From assembly GCF_017916325.1 (NCBI RefSeq), contig NC_090158.1, positions 162,001 through 226,000 on the forward strand: 64,000 bases of DNA, in the 5' to 3' direction. The position numbers and the translations under genes are program-made. This DNA is from Leishmania martiniquensis. Lineage: Eukaryota; Euglenozoa; Kinetoplastea; Trypanosomatida; Trypanosomatidae. Within the stretch, counting starts at the first letter, position 1. Each line of letters starts with the position of its first letter. Positions 1 through 8,991 of the stretch are shown in pieces. The notes under the pieces are model-generated. The model was not told the DNA's origin. It worked only from the letters and a program-made list of their open reading frames with translations, and did no database searches.

Positions 1-114
1 AAGGCACCAGCAGCTGCGTACCGTTTACCGCAAACACACGCGCGTGGAAAGACGAGCACCCACGGCCACATAGCCAAAAGCAGCACCACGGACTCGGAAG
101 CCTCCACCGCCTAG
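1..114 (+). CDS. Possible 3' end of an upstream gene (5' partial)
   Basis: Frame 1 is open from the first base to a TAG at 112-114 and would encode a 37-residue tail rich in Ala, Thr, Ser and His. The other two forward frames also begin open, so the frame choice rests only on plausible composition. The next polypyrimidine tract begins about 200 bases later, so a 3' UTR starting here would fit. No family can be named. This could equally be 3' UTR. Confidence 0.25.
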   Translation, partial: KAPAAAYRLPQTHARGKTSTHGHIAKSSTTDSEASTA

Positions 115-421
115 TCACCCCGGCAGCACTTCTTTCTTCTCAGGCTCTCACTCGCTACCCAAACTCTATTGACGCGAGTTGTGTGCCTGTAGCGTATATA
201 TATATATATATATTCCGAACTGGGGCGAAGAGGGCCGGTTGCTGGCCTTCCCCATGGGCAGCCACCGAAGTGCGCACGCATGTACACACATCCACACACA
301 CACACACGTACACACCTGCCCCTCCCTCTCTCCCCCTCTCTCCCTCTCTCTCTCCCTGTTTGACTGCCACCACTGCTCGGCTCGCCACTCCTCCGTTGGC
401 GGAGAACTTTTGCGTCTGCGC
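115..421 (+). other. Intergenic region with (TA)n and trans-splice signals
   Basis: This stretch has no convincing gene. It contains a (TA)n tract near 196-213, a (CA)n tract near 292-310 and a long pyrimidine tract at 315-363 that precedes the inferred splice acceptor of the gene starting at 422. Confidence 0.6.
315..404 (+). promoter_or_regulatory. Polypyrimidine tract and spliced-leader acceptor
   Basis: A nearly pure C/T tract covers 315-363. The first AG after it is at 403-404, and the first ATG after that is at 422, in the frame that stays open to 1504. This sets the preferred start of the downstream gene. The use of this acceptor is inferred from the trypanosomatid pattern. Confidence 0.55.
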
Positions 422-1504
422 ATGTGTCGGTTGGTTGGCTCAGCGTCACACGCGACAAAATCGACGGGTTTGCCCCGCTCCCATTTCCGCTCCTCCTATC
501 GACTGGTGTGGGTCATACGGCAGCGGATGCACCCGCATAGCCTCTCGCACTCGACTGCAGATGCTTCCACCTTGGTGCCCCCACTCTCCAGCGGCAGGCA
601 CAGTGCCACGGCAGATGTTTCAAGGCATCTCCGGTCGCCGAGGGTGTCGCCGCAGCTGCACGCGCTGCCAGTCCCCATCCCGATCTCGTATTCAAGTGCC
701 GCAGAAGAACTGGCTGGGGGCCGAGAAAACACGGTGTACAAACGAAGGGTGCTGATCGACAGCAACACTTATACCTCCACGAGCCGACGAGCGAGTGAAT
801 CGCTGGCTTCCATCGCGCGCGGCAGCCACACCGCTATCATGCAGGTGCCGCTGAGCGCAACAGCGCCCGTGGGCCGTCGGCGCATGCCGCCCCTTAGTGG
901 AGCGACTCAGGCGACGACGACTGTGCGCCTGCGTTGCCGCTCACGCGCCGTGGTGTCGCCGTCCAAGACGCGTTCAATGCTCGGGAGAGCCACATCTCCT
1001 TCTTCTCCTCGTTTCCCTACTCACCTCCGGCAAGTGCCATCTAACGCGCGCTGTCGTCGCAGCTTACTGGCAAGAGCGAAGCGGCAGCATCGGTCCTGTG
1101 CGTCCCGCCGCATGGATGGTGCCTCCTACATAGCCATTGCTGGCCACCGCATCGCACAGTTGTCGCCCGAAAACGCCGGTGCATGTGCCGTGAAGGATAT
1201 GCACGAGCCAATCACTGAGAGCGCGCCCTTGTCGACGTCGCAGAGATGTCGGCTACATGCCGGGGCACTCAGCTTCGTGCCCGTGCGATCGCCTACGGGT
1301 ACGGACTCTTTCGCCGCGTCGTCTACTGGCAGCACAGCTCTTCCGAAAGCACCACGCGCTCTCCTTGGCACCACCACCGCGCTGGATGAGAAGGCGGACG
1401 CACCGGCCATCTCCTCATCAACGGAAAGGAACGGGCGCAGCGCAGCCCATCCGCACGCCCGCACTATTGCGAGTGCACCCGGTGCATCGTCGTGCGTCAC
1501 ATAG
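422..1504 (+). CDS. Unassigned protein; probably N-terminal part of a frame-broken gene
   Basis: The frame is open for 360 codons from the first ATG after a strong polypyrimidine tract and AG (403-404). Alternative in-frame ATGs are at 527 and 839. Codon choice looks like real coding throughout. The protein is rich in Ser, Arg, Ala and Thr with no domain I recognise. It ends only 79 bases before the next open frame (ATG 1584), and that frame is already open upstream of its ATG, across this stop. This leaves little room for a 3' UTR and a new splice acceptor. I therefore favour one gene interrupted by a +1 frame change near 1450-1500. Two separate genes remain possible. Confidence 0.5.
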   Translation: MCRLVGSASHATKSTGLPRSHFRSSYRLVWVIRQRMHPHSLSHSTADASTLVPPLSSGRHSATADVSRHLRSPRVSPQLHALPVPIPISYSSAAEELAGGRENTVYKRRVLIDSNTYTSTSRRASESLASIARGSHTAIMQVPLSATAPVGRRRMPPLSGATQATTTVRLRCRSRAVVSPSKTRSMLGRATSPSSPRFPTHLRQVPSNARCRRSLLARAKRQHRSCASRRMDGASYIAIAGHRIAQLSPENAGACAVKDMHEPITESAPLSTSQRCRLHAGALSFVPVRSPTGTDSFAASSTGSTALPKAPRALLGTTTALDEKADAPAISSSTERNGRSAAHPHARTIASAPGASSCVT

Positions 1505-1583
1505 CGACCTCACACACGCGTGGCGGGCCTCGAGCGCTATCGCCTCTGTCTCCGTGCTGCATGAAATTCCGCCGACATCAGCG

Positions 1584-3845
1584 ATGGCGCTGCCGCAGCT
1601 TACCGATGCCCAGCTGGGGCATCTCTTCTCGACGCTCTTCGTGAGCGGCAGCGATGCGACGTGGTCGTGTCACCGAAACGTTTTACCCTTCTTGGTGGCT
1701 CGTCAGCACCACATAATGCCTGTTGCGCCGTCGCAGGTGGCCGCGTTCTTTGGATTTGCCAATCTCAGCGACGGGGATGTGCATGCGAAGGAGCGCACGA
1801 GCGCCGCCGCTGGCCCCTATGGCGGTTCAGCCTTCTCCCATGGAACGACGACAGCGACGGCGATGATCCGCTTCGCTTCGCAGCTGTGTTACTGGTTCGT
1901 GTGCGTTGGCGTTCAAGGATGCCGCGAAGGGATGCAGTGGGGTATGTTGCTGATGCCGCTGGGGAGGAGCTCATCGCCGCCTTGCAGGTCGCCGTTGCGG
2001 GGTGGCCACGACGGTGGCAGCACTGCAGCTGCTCGTGCGCAGACGAAGCGAAGCAGCAGCCCCTCGCTCGGCTCTGGCACTCCGGAGAAACAGCGCCGCG
2101 ATCGCACGTCGGGCCGATCATACTCCCTCTCTTCAAAAGCGTCATCACGAGCGCCACGTGTTGGCACCAGCATGAAAAGGTGGGAGCAGCACGAGCCCTC
2201 GCAAGCGTTGTCCGATGGAGACGATGACAAAAGCGGCTCAAAGAGCACCGTGCTGTGGCATACCGACTCGCCGCACTGCGCAGCCTCAGACTCATCCGCT
2301 GCCTCGACTCTCGCGTCCGTGCAGCTCCACACCGTTGTCGAAGCCACGCCGCTGGTGCAAGAGGTGGCGTTTGTGCGCGGCTACAAGGCTCTACATGCGC
2401 TTTTGAGAAATCGAGAGGCACATCTCACAAGCATGAAAACTGGCTCCATGGCGGCTGTCTTGCGTGACTTCTGTGCTGCCTCTGAGAGCGGCACAGGCGC
2501 GAGTGTCGAAGGCCAGCAGAGTCCAGAATGCCCCGCCACGGCGCAACCGCCGGAGGCTCGCGCGATATTTCGCCGTGTGCGCTTTTACCTCCGCCTGTAC
2601 GCGTTTCTGCGTGAACTCTGCGTCTCTCTGCGCGCGAACGAGATGCGACCGTGGCAGCGGGAGACGTACACTGTTGCGTCCATCGTCTCCTCGCGTGCGC
2701 ATGCGACGGCGAGCCGTGTCAGTTATGATGCACGACTTCCGGGGAAGGCGAGAGGGAGCGCCGTCTCGAAGACAGGATCCGCCTCGAGTGACAGGTGGAG
2801 ACAGCTTCGTGACACGCTTGCGCACGGAGCGCTGCGCGCAGCACTCCACGCGGTGCCAACCCGCTTTGCCGCTAACTCGCTTGAAACGCTGCTCGTACTT
2901 CAAAATGAAGCCGCCACACGAGTGGTGCTGCGCGCCGCTGAAAAAATCCGCAGCAACGTCGTCGATGAGGAAGTTCCGCGCGCACCAGGCACGGTGGGTG
3001 GCCCATGTTCCTCCCCCTCCTCGCTCTCCTGCGACGCTTCCGCCCCTGCAAGCACTACGAGCGGGCGTTTGCCTCCACAGCTTCTGCTTCTCTTTCCGCT
3101 GCCGCGATGGAGTCCGCTGGCAGCGCCGAGGCTAACATTGTGGAAAGAAGCGACGGTGATCGACTTGATTGCCTCTTGCGCGCCTGCTTTTGCGCTCGCC
3201 TTGACCGTGTTAGTTAACTGCCTCTTGATCTTTGCTGCTCGAGCGGTCTCGGCATCGTGGAGAACAAGCCCCCAGGACGCCTGTGCCACTGCCGACCATG
3301 CACAGCACCTCCATTCGTGGCGGCGCTCCTGGATGTACAGCTTGGCACGACAATGCTGGGCTCTTCTGCTACTGCTTGTGTGCACTGGGCGAGTGGCTCA
3401 GTACATCGGAGAAGCGGTGGCGCCCATTGAGGTGGCACATGCTTTAGCGGCTGCTCAATGTGCAGCGCTGACGGGTGCGTCGGACGGATGGCTGCAGGCG
3501 GCGTGGGCCTTGCAGTCTGACAGCGTCGTCGCAGCGCACGCAGTGCAACGCTGCATGGAACGCCTGCGCTTGATAGACAAGGCCGTCGGCGGCATCGCAG
3601 CTGCCCCGCGGAATCTTCGTCCTGCATTGGCATGCAGCATGCCGTCACGGCATTGGCTGAATGCCTTCATCGGCGCCCTGATCACGTGTGCCATCAAGAC
3701 GGTGCTGCACTCCGGTCGGTGCGTAGAGCTCGCCGCTTTTTTGCTGATTGGGTCTGGGGTGAGTGTGGCACATGCCTGCGGCGCCCGCCAGCACCGCGGA
3801 AAACTTCGCGGACGAAGTTCTGCGTTCAGCAGGCGACCGGTTTAG
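1584..3845 (+). CDS. Unassigned multispan membrane protein (753 aa), central part of a frame-broken gene
   Basis: The frame is open from ATG 1584 (MALPQLTDAQLGHLF) for 753 codons. No domain is recognised. The first 500 residues are mostly soluble with Ser-rich low complexity. Hydrophobic segments lie near residues 529-553, 583-608 and 689-732, the last including the strongly apolar stretch ELAAFLLIGSG. The last 30 residues turn Arg/Gly-rich with an abrupt TAG, while an overlapping frame carries what looks like the natural continuation. The frame also extends upstream of 1584 through plausible coding sequence. Together with the flanking frames this would make one protein of roughly 1,300-1,400 residues, probably membrane-anchored. 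Function is unknown. Confidence 0.65.
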   Translation: MALPQLTDAQLGHLFSTLFVSGSDATWSCHRNVLPFLVARQHHIMPVAPSQVAAFFGFANLSDGDVHAKERTSAAAGPYGGSAFSHGTTTATAMIRFASQLCYWFVCVGVQGCREGMQWGMLLMPLGRSSSPPCRSPLRGGHDGGSTAAARAQTKRSSSPSLGSGTPEKQRRDRTSGRSYSLSSKASSRAPRVGTSMKRWEQHEPSQALSDGDDDKSGSKSTVLWHTDSPHCAASDSSAASTLASVQLHTVVEATPLVQEVAFVRGYKALHALLRNREAHLTSMKTGSMAAVLRDFCAASESGTGASVEGQQSPECPATAQPPEARAIFRRVRFYLRLYAFLRELCVSLRANEMRPWQRETYTVASIVSSRAHATASRVSYDARLPGKARGSAVSKTGSASSDRWRQLRDTLAHGALRAALHAVPTRFAANSLETLLVLQNEAATRVVLRAAEKIRSNVVDEEVPRAPGTVGGPCSSPSSLSCDASAPASTTSGRLPPQLLLLFPLPRWSPLAAPRLTLWKEATVIDLIASCAPAFALALTVLVNCLLIFAARAVSASWRTSPQDACATADHAQHLHSWRRSWMYSLARQCWALLLLLVCTGRVAQYIGEAVAPIEVAHALAAAQCAALTGASDGWLQAAWALQSDSVVAAHAVQRCMERLRLIDKAVGGIAAAPRNLRPALACSMPSRHWLNAFIGALITCAIKTVLHSGRCVELAAFLLIGSGVSVAHACGARQHRGKLRGRSSAFSRRPV

Positions 3846-4797
3846 GGACGCGCTGTCAAACGGGGTAGACGCTGAGGTGCAAGGCGGATCATCTGTGCGA
3901 GGACCGCTGCCAAACAACGGCGTTACCGACCAAGCGCTCTACCTGATATCACTGCCACTGCTGGACGAGTTGGCAAAGGTCGCTTGCCTGGTGGAGTGGA
4001 GTGAAGAGTGTTTACGGTCGAAACATCAGAGCGCCAACGTCACCGGCCCTGCAACGCTCGTGAAGCTTCCAGTGCAGTGGTTCTGGGGGCAGTTGTGCGG
4101 CCGCGCGGCTCCAAAGTTTACAAAAGGTGTGTCCTCTGCAGCTGTGGTGGAGCACACGACGCGGGCATGCCGACGCTCCCTCGAAGCCGAGCAAGAGCAG
4201 CGCGGTCTAGCTCCATTCTCCGTATCTGAGGCAGTGACGTACGTGCTCCCGTGGACGTTGGACGACAGCGCTGCACCACCACCCTCGACAGGCACTGTGG
4301 AGGGGTACTGTGACTGCCGGGTAAGCGAAGTTTGTGCTCCCCTTGCTGTGTCCTCTTTCATCTTCGACGGCGAGGGCACCTCTATCGCTCTCGACGTGAG
4401 CCTGCGAAGGCTACCGTACCTGTCGCATGCTCAGGGCCGCCTCGTCGTGTGCGCGGCATTTGTGTTTGCCTCTCTCAAGATGGCACCACGCGCGGTGGTC
4501 AAGAGTCTTGGCTGCTGCCCAGCTCCCTTGTCCACCTCCATCGGCGAAGAAACGTGTGTCCTCTTGGTACACCTTGTCCACAGCCAAATGCCCCGGGCGC
4601 TGTCTCCGCAGTGCCGGGACGGCTCAAAAAGGGCCGCGGCGGCGCGGTGGCGTCAGGCGGCAAAGCGCACGCGAGATGCCTTGCGACTCCTGCAGCATGT
4701 GGCTCTGTCCGCTCAGCAGCACGATGGGAGAGACACTTCGGTAGGTCGCGCGTATACAGCACTGCTCCCCTCGCTACTGCACGCACTCTTCCGTTAG
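3772..4797 (+). CDS. Unassigned protein; probable C-terminal part of the same frame-broken gene
   Basis: The frame is open from ATG 3772 for 341 codons (GTG 3763 is in frame upstream). Its first 74 bases overlap the end of the preceding frame. Trypanosomatid genes need a splice acceptor and leader, so an overlapping gene start on the same strand is very unlikely; a +1 frame change between about 3770 and 3840 is the simpler reading. The composition is protein-like: acidic and amphipathic at the start (ENFADEVLRSAGDRFRDAL), with aromatic-rich segments such as VKLPVQWFWGQL and a helical C-terminus. No domain is recognised. A 7-bp perfect hairpin with a 4-base loop (3802-3819) lies inside the overlap. 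Confidence 0.55.
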   Translation: MPAAPASTAENFADEVLRSAGDRFRDALSNGVDAEVQGGSSVRGPLPNNGVTDQALYLISLPLLDELAKVACLVEWSEECLRSKHQSANVTGPATLVKLPVQWFWGQLCGRAAPKFTKGVSSAAVVEHTTRACRRSLEAEQEQRGLAPFSVSEAVTYVLPWTLDDSAAPPPSTGTVEGYCDCRVSEVCAPLAVSSFIFDGEGTSIALDVSLRRLPYLSHAQGRLVVCAAFVFASLKMAPRAVVKSLGCCPAPLSTSIGEETCVLLVHLVHSQMPRALSPQCRDGSKRAAAARWRQAAKRTRDALRLLQHVALSAQQHDGRDTSVGRAYTALLPSLLHALFR

Positions 4798-5458
4798 TCA
4801 TGCGTGGCAAGTGCCAAAAGTGAAATACAGTGGGTGGAAGCGGCGGCAATGGACTAGCGTGCGTTTTTTTGTGTGTATATGCGTGCATCACCTCTGCACC
4901 GCACTGCCACATTCAAAGAATGCAAAGACTGGCGAAACGGTCCGGGAGACCATTTTGCGGCTGGACGGTGTATCAGCTGCAGGGTCTAGTCCGCTGGTCT
5001 GATTTTTTGGCTCGCCAAGGAGCGTAATGCGCTGTGCACGGCGTCTATGTCTCTGCCGTCTCTCTCGCACCGCGTGGCATCTGTACCCGCTTTTTCTTCC
5101 TTGGACTGCCCGTCACCGCCTAACACCCCCGTCTACGCCTTCCGCCACGCGTGGACGCGCCTTGCCGCATGATCAGACGCTCTACCACGAGCTTAATGTG
5201 CTCTGGGAATGCTCAGACACACACACACACACGGAGCAAGTGTTAAGATCACGCACTCTTTTCTCTTGGCATTTCATGCACACAGAACGGGATGTGTCAG
5301 TGCCCAGTGGCTTTGCCTCGCCGGGCCCATCATACTGCTTGGCGTCATCGTCCTTGTCCTCCCTCCTCCCCGCCTCTGCGAACCGGCGAGCCGGCAACGC
5401 TCCACCGCTATCGCGGCAGTACTCTTTGGCGCCAGATCCATGCCGCGCGGGGCAGGAG
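4798..5458 (+). other. Intergenic region
   Basis: No gene is supported before 5459. A (CA)n tract lies at 5218-5231 and a pyrimidine-rich tract at about 5345-5390. An upstream ATG near 5441 is out of frame with the gene that follows. Confidence 0.5.
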
Positions 5459-5740
5459 ATGAGACGTCCTATTTCTTTTGCGACGATCAACGAGTTGACT
5501 GTCGCGCTCCTGGACCTCATGCGGGCCATCGAGTACGACACGTACCGCGTTCAGTCTGTGGCCACGGAGGCCATGGCGAACCTGCAGGTGGTTTGGCTGC
5601 ATCTTATTGAGCGCACGCTGAACGCCACCGCTGAGCTCGAAGAGACGCGCCTGTCGCAAAAGAACGGTGAATATTCGCCCTCTGCAGCAGCAGCTGCTCA
5701 TGTTGGAAGGCAGCGGCAACGCCAGCGCCACCTCTCCTAG
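5459..5740 (+). CDS. Small helical protein (93 aa), unassigned; C-terminus uncertain
   Basis: The frame begins MRRPISFATINELTVALLDL and continues as a predicted long amphipathic helix (residues about 8-72), typical of small coiled-coil subunits. I prefer ATG 5459 because the upstream extension to 5027 is pyrimidine-derived low complexity. The annotated end is a poly-Ala/Arg-Gln tail. The +1 frame at the same place encodes LQQQLLMLEGSGNASATS, which continues the heptad-like pattern better, so the true C-terminus may lie in that frame after an indel near 5660. No function can be given. Confidence 0.5.
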   Translation: MRRPISFATINELTVALLDLMRAIEYDTYRVQSVATEAMANLQVVWLHLIERTLNATAELEETRLSQKNGEYSPSAAAAAHVGRQRQRQRHLS

Positions 5741-6187
5741 TCGTCCCCCCACCCCACCCCCACTCCTGATAGGCCACCTCTGGTCACTACGTCATGCCAC
5801 CCCCTGTGCATGCGCAACTTTTGCCTGCCCCCTCCGCTGCTTCCTGTTTTTCTGTCCCTTTCTATGTTCCGCTACGCTGAGTGTTTCGCCTCTCAAACTT
5901 CATCGTCGCCGCTTTTTCTTCCTCCCTCCCTCGGTGAGTACGTCTTCGCCTCCATCAGAAGTGCGCAACACAGCGGACGGAGCGGCCCAATCCAGTCTAG
6001 AATATTCGCTTGTGTGGCCGGGGCAGGCGCTATGCGTGTGGAATGGCGTGGCCGTGCGTCCCGATTGAGGGGCGTAGACGTGCAGGCATTCATGCACAGA
6101 CGAGAGGCGCTAAAGCGCTGATCAGGAACTGTCAGAAAGCTCCGCCTCTCGTGTGCCTCAGTGTGTGGGTGTGGGTGTGGCGAGTGC

Positions 6188-6214
6188 GGGGGGGGGGCGA
6201 GGGAGGGGGAGGGG
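6188..6214 (+). other. Potential G-quadruplex (four G runs)
   Basis: G runs of 10, 3, 5 and 4 bases are separated by one to three bases on the + strand, which is also the RNA sense. Folding is inferred from the pattern only. Confidence 0.45.
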
Positions 6215-7252
6215 AATGGCCGTGCTTGTCTATGGATGCTGGAGTAGGTGCACATCTGATGAGTCTCTCGCCACATTGTCCCTCCGCCGCCGCCGCCGCC
6301 ACCCCCCCTCTCTGCGCAGATCTTCTCGCATTTCTTTACCCACTCTTCCCTTTCTCCCCCCTCGTCCCATCTCCGTTGACTCTCTTTGGCCACGCCGCGG
6401 CAGGGCTCCTCTCCTAACGTGCCTGCGCGCGCGTCTCACACCGCTTTTCCTCTTCCTCTGTCCTCTTCTCCCTCGCTTCCTCTTAATTTCTCGTCCGGTT
6501 CTCGAGGCCTTCTACACCCTTGTGCGCCTCCGCGGCACCGCCTAAGGGCCCATCGTGTATTGCCAGCGACTGCGGGCGCATCGATCTCATCAGCATTTTT
6601 TCTGGTTGCACCGGGACCTTTCCTGCCTGTTGTTCCACAACGCGCCCTTACATACACTCATACACAGGGGAAAAACGCCTCTGCCCTCCCCTTTCCCTCT
6701 CCTTTCTTCGCCTCACACCTCACCATCTTTGTGCGTGTGTGTGCACGCGCCTATCCTACTCACGTACATCTTTGCTCCGTGCTCATCTCCCCCACCACCA
6801 CCACCACCCACCAAGTCTACCTCTTGCCCTCCCCCATTCGCTATCAGCGTAGTCCGGCCCACTCCATCGGCCTCCTCCTCCCCTCTCCTCAGCAGCCCAT
6901 CGTAGGCCTTTGTCCTTTCCTCTTACCACGGCTCTCAAGGGAAAAGGGACAAAAAAAACGCCGCGCGTGGTGGCCGCTCTTGCCCCCTCCCCCTCCTTCA
7001 TACACACTTTGTTATTCCTGCCCCTATTGCTCTCGTCGCCGTTCGAAGTGCGAGGGAAGACGTCGTGGGCCGGCGCTGGTTTCCGCTCTGCTGCTGCTCG
7101 TCTGCTGCTCCGATCTGCCCCCTCCCCCCTTTCACACCGTCGCCAAGCGAGGCTCCTCCCTCTTCGCCGAGGTCCAACAAACAACGCGACTTGCACGTCA
7201 TTGCGATACGGTGGCGAGGGTCGTTTGCTACACACACGCACGAACAGCACCA

Positions 7253-7270
7253 ACCTTTTTTTTTCACAAG
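7253..7270 (+). promoter_or_regulatory. T-rich tract and AG just upstream of aldose 1-epimerase
   Basis: A run of C and T (7254-7266) is followed by AG at 7269-7270, only five bases before ATG 7276. If used, the gene-derived 5' UTR would be minimal. Stronger pyrimidine tracts exist further upstream and could be used instead. Confidence 0.35.
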
Positions 7271-7275
7271 TTAAC

Positions 7276-8505
7276 ATGCCCGGCAGTCAGCCTGTCTCGG
7301 CAACGGTGACCTCGGCGTACGGTGCCCACGTCGAGCCGTTTGGCGAGTCCTTCCTCATAACGCTGAGCTCGAAGCATCTGCGTGTGCAGCTGCTTTCCCA
7401 TGGAGCGGCGCTCAACTCGGTGAAGGTGCGCAAGCCGCATTCAGTAGCGTCGGCGCATGCTGCTACACCGGAGGCCGCGGCGCAGCCAGAAGAAGCGTGG
7501 ATGGATGTGTGTCTCGGCTACACAAACCCAGAGGAAGCCCTCAGTGCAGACGCGGTGGTCGGCCATACGATCGGGCGGTACGCCGGGCGCATCGCCAATG
7601 GCTGCTTTGAGGTGAACAACATGCTCTACACGCTTGCCAAGAACTGCGGCCCGCACAACCTTCACGGCGGTCCTGACGGATTTCAAAGCCGCGAGTGGAA
7701 ATACCTCCTCTCGGACGGGGAGGACGAGACCGGTGTGTCGTTTCACCTCGTTTCACCGCACATGGATGAGGGCTTTCCGGGTGAGCTCTTCGTGAGAGTC
7801 ACCTACAGCATCATCAAGTCGGCTTCGGTGCCCACCCTCAAGTACGTCCTGCAAGCGTCCCTGTCCGACAACACCCCAGTGGACACGACGGTCATTAACC
7901 TGACGAACCACGCATACTGGAACCTTAACGGTGTGCCGAGACCAGTAGAAGCGGACGCGAAGGCGCCGCTGCCGCGAAGCATCACGAACCACTATCTCCA
8001 GTTGCAATCCAAGTACGTTGCCGTGACGGATGAATGGAGGATTCCGAATGGTGACATGCGCTCTGTCGAGGGCACCGTGCACGACTACTCGAAGCTGCGC
8101 TGTTTGGCCGAGGGAATGGAGGCGACGAAGGAAGAAGGACGTGACAGCGGCGGCTACGACGACCCAGTCGCCCTTGAGACGTGGGACTCGACCTTGCGAG
8201 AGGCAGCACTGCTGTACAGTCCGGCGACCAAGCTTCGCATGCGAGTGTGCACCACGAACCCAACCATCGTTGTCTACACGGCGAACGGCCTGCCAGCCGA
8301 CGCCTCAGGTGCGAAGGGGCAGCGCTTCCAACAGCACAGCGCCATTTGCTTGGAATGTCAGTACTTCCCGAACAGCCCCAACGTGTCAGCCTTCCCGTCA
8401 ACGGCGTTGAGGAAGGGAGAGGCGTACACGGAGACGACGACGCATGAGTTTCAGTTCTTGCACGCAGACATCACGGCAGAGGAAAGGCAGCAGCACCGTC
8501 GTTGA
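7276..8505 (+). CDS. Aldose 1-epimerase (galactose mutarotase family)
   Basis: The enzyme interconverts alpha and beta anomers of hexoses such as glucose and galactose, feeding sugar metabolism. The 409-residue product matches the family in order of motifs: GHTIGRYAGRIANG, then PHNLHGG with the conserved His at residue 130, NLTNHAYWNLNG with the second catalytic His at 212, a GYDDPVAL segment (Asp 295/296, sugar-binding Asp of the family), and the C-terminal LECQYFPNSPN with the catalytic-base Glu at 360. The family is normally about 340-350 residues; the extra length is spread over short insertions. ATG 7276 is the first ATG after the T-rich tract. The longer upstream frame is pyrimidine-derived. 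No clear signal or glycosomal targeting sequence is seen; the C-terminus is QQHRR. Confidence 0.92.
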   Translation: MPGSQPVSATVTSAYGAHVEPFGESFLITLSSKHLRVQLLSHGAALNSVKVRKPHSVASAHAATPEAAAQPEEAWMDVCLGYTNPEEALSADAVVGHTIGRYAGRIANGCFEVNNMLYTLAKNCGPHNLHGGPDGFQSREWKYLLSDGEDETGVSFHLVSPHMDEGFPGELFVRVTYSIIKSASVPTLKYVLQASLSDNTPVDTTVINLTNHAYWNLNGVPRPVEADAKAPLPRSITNHYLQLQSKYVAVTDEWRIPNGDMRSVEGTVHDYSKLRCLAEGMEATKEEGRDSGGYDDPVALETWDSTLREAALLYSPATKLRMRVCTTNPTIVVYTANGLPADASGAKGQRFQQHSAICLECQYFPNSPNVSAFPSTALRKGEAYTETTTHEFQFLHADITAEERQQHRR

Positions 8506-8991
8506 AACTCGCCGTCATCAATCTAAGTGTGCGAGCGTATGACTTTGAGTCGCGAGAGGAGAACGGGGAGGGGGGACGCAATAGGCGCGAGTGGCAACAT
8601 GGTTGAGGGATGAAAGACCGCAGCGTCACTTCTCCCCCCCCATGCCCTCCCCCTCCCCTGTTGCTCCTCTCCTCACCACCATGTAAGTGGTCCATCATGT
8701 CTTGAGGTGTGCAGGGGCACCCCCTCGGGTGGCCCCCAACAGCACAAACCACGCACCGACGACCCTTAGACGGTGTGGAGTCTTTTTTTTTCGTTCGTTG
8801 GCATCTGTCTCGTTTTTTTGTTGTTTTTTTTCTCCTGTACGACTCACTTGGGCGCCGCGTGTCATCTACACACACACGTCTGCGCCACAGCAGACGTGTG
8901 TGTGTGTGTGTGTGCGGATAGCACGTGATTAGCATCTTGTCTGCGTCCCGACGTGCTTGGGAGCGTTGTCTCCTCCTCCGCCCCCTCCATA
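8506..8991 (+). other. 3' UTR/intergenic segment with T runs and a (TG)n tract
   Basis: This stretch has no supported gene. It holds T runs near 8783-8830 and a (TG)n tract at about 8895-8915, immediately before the dispersed repeat. Confidence 0.55.

Larger units (their letters stand above)
5741..7275 (+). other. Long pyrimidine-rich intergenic region
   Basis: No gene is supported; the open frames here encode Pro/Ser/Leu-rich translations of C/T tracts. It contains a clustered G-run element (6188-6214), a GCC repeat followed by a C-run near 6286-6306, a CAC repeat near 6790-6815 and many polypyrimidine tracts. A short T-rich tract (7253-7266) with AG 7269-7270 lies just ahead of the next gene. 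Confidence 0.6.

Noticed and set aside
6386..7275. Upstream extension of the aldose epimerase frame and a 307-codon frame
   Set aside because: They are pyrimidine-tract translations; the enzyme's conserved domain begins near ATG 7276, which follows an AG.
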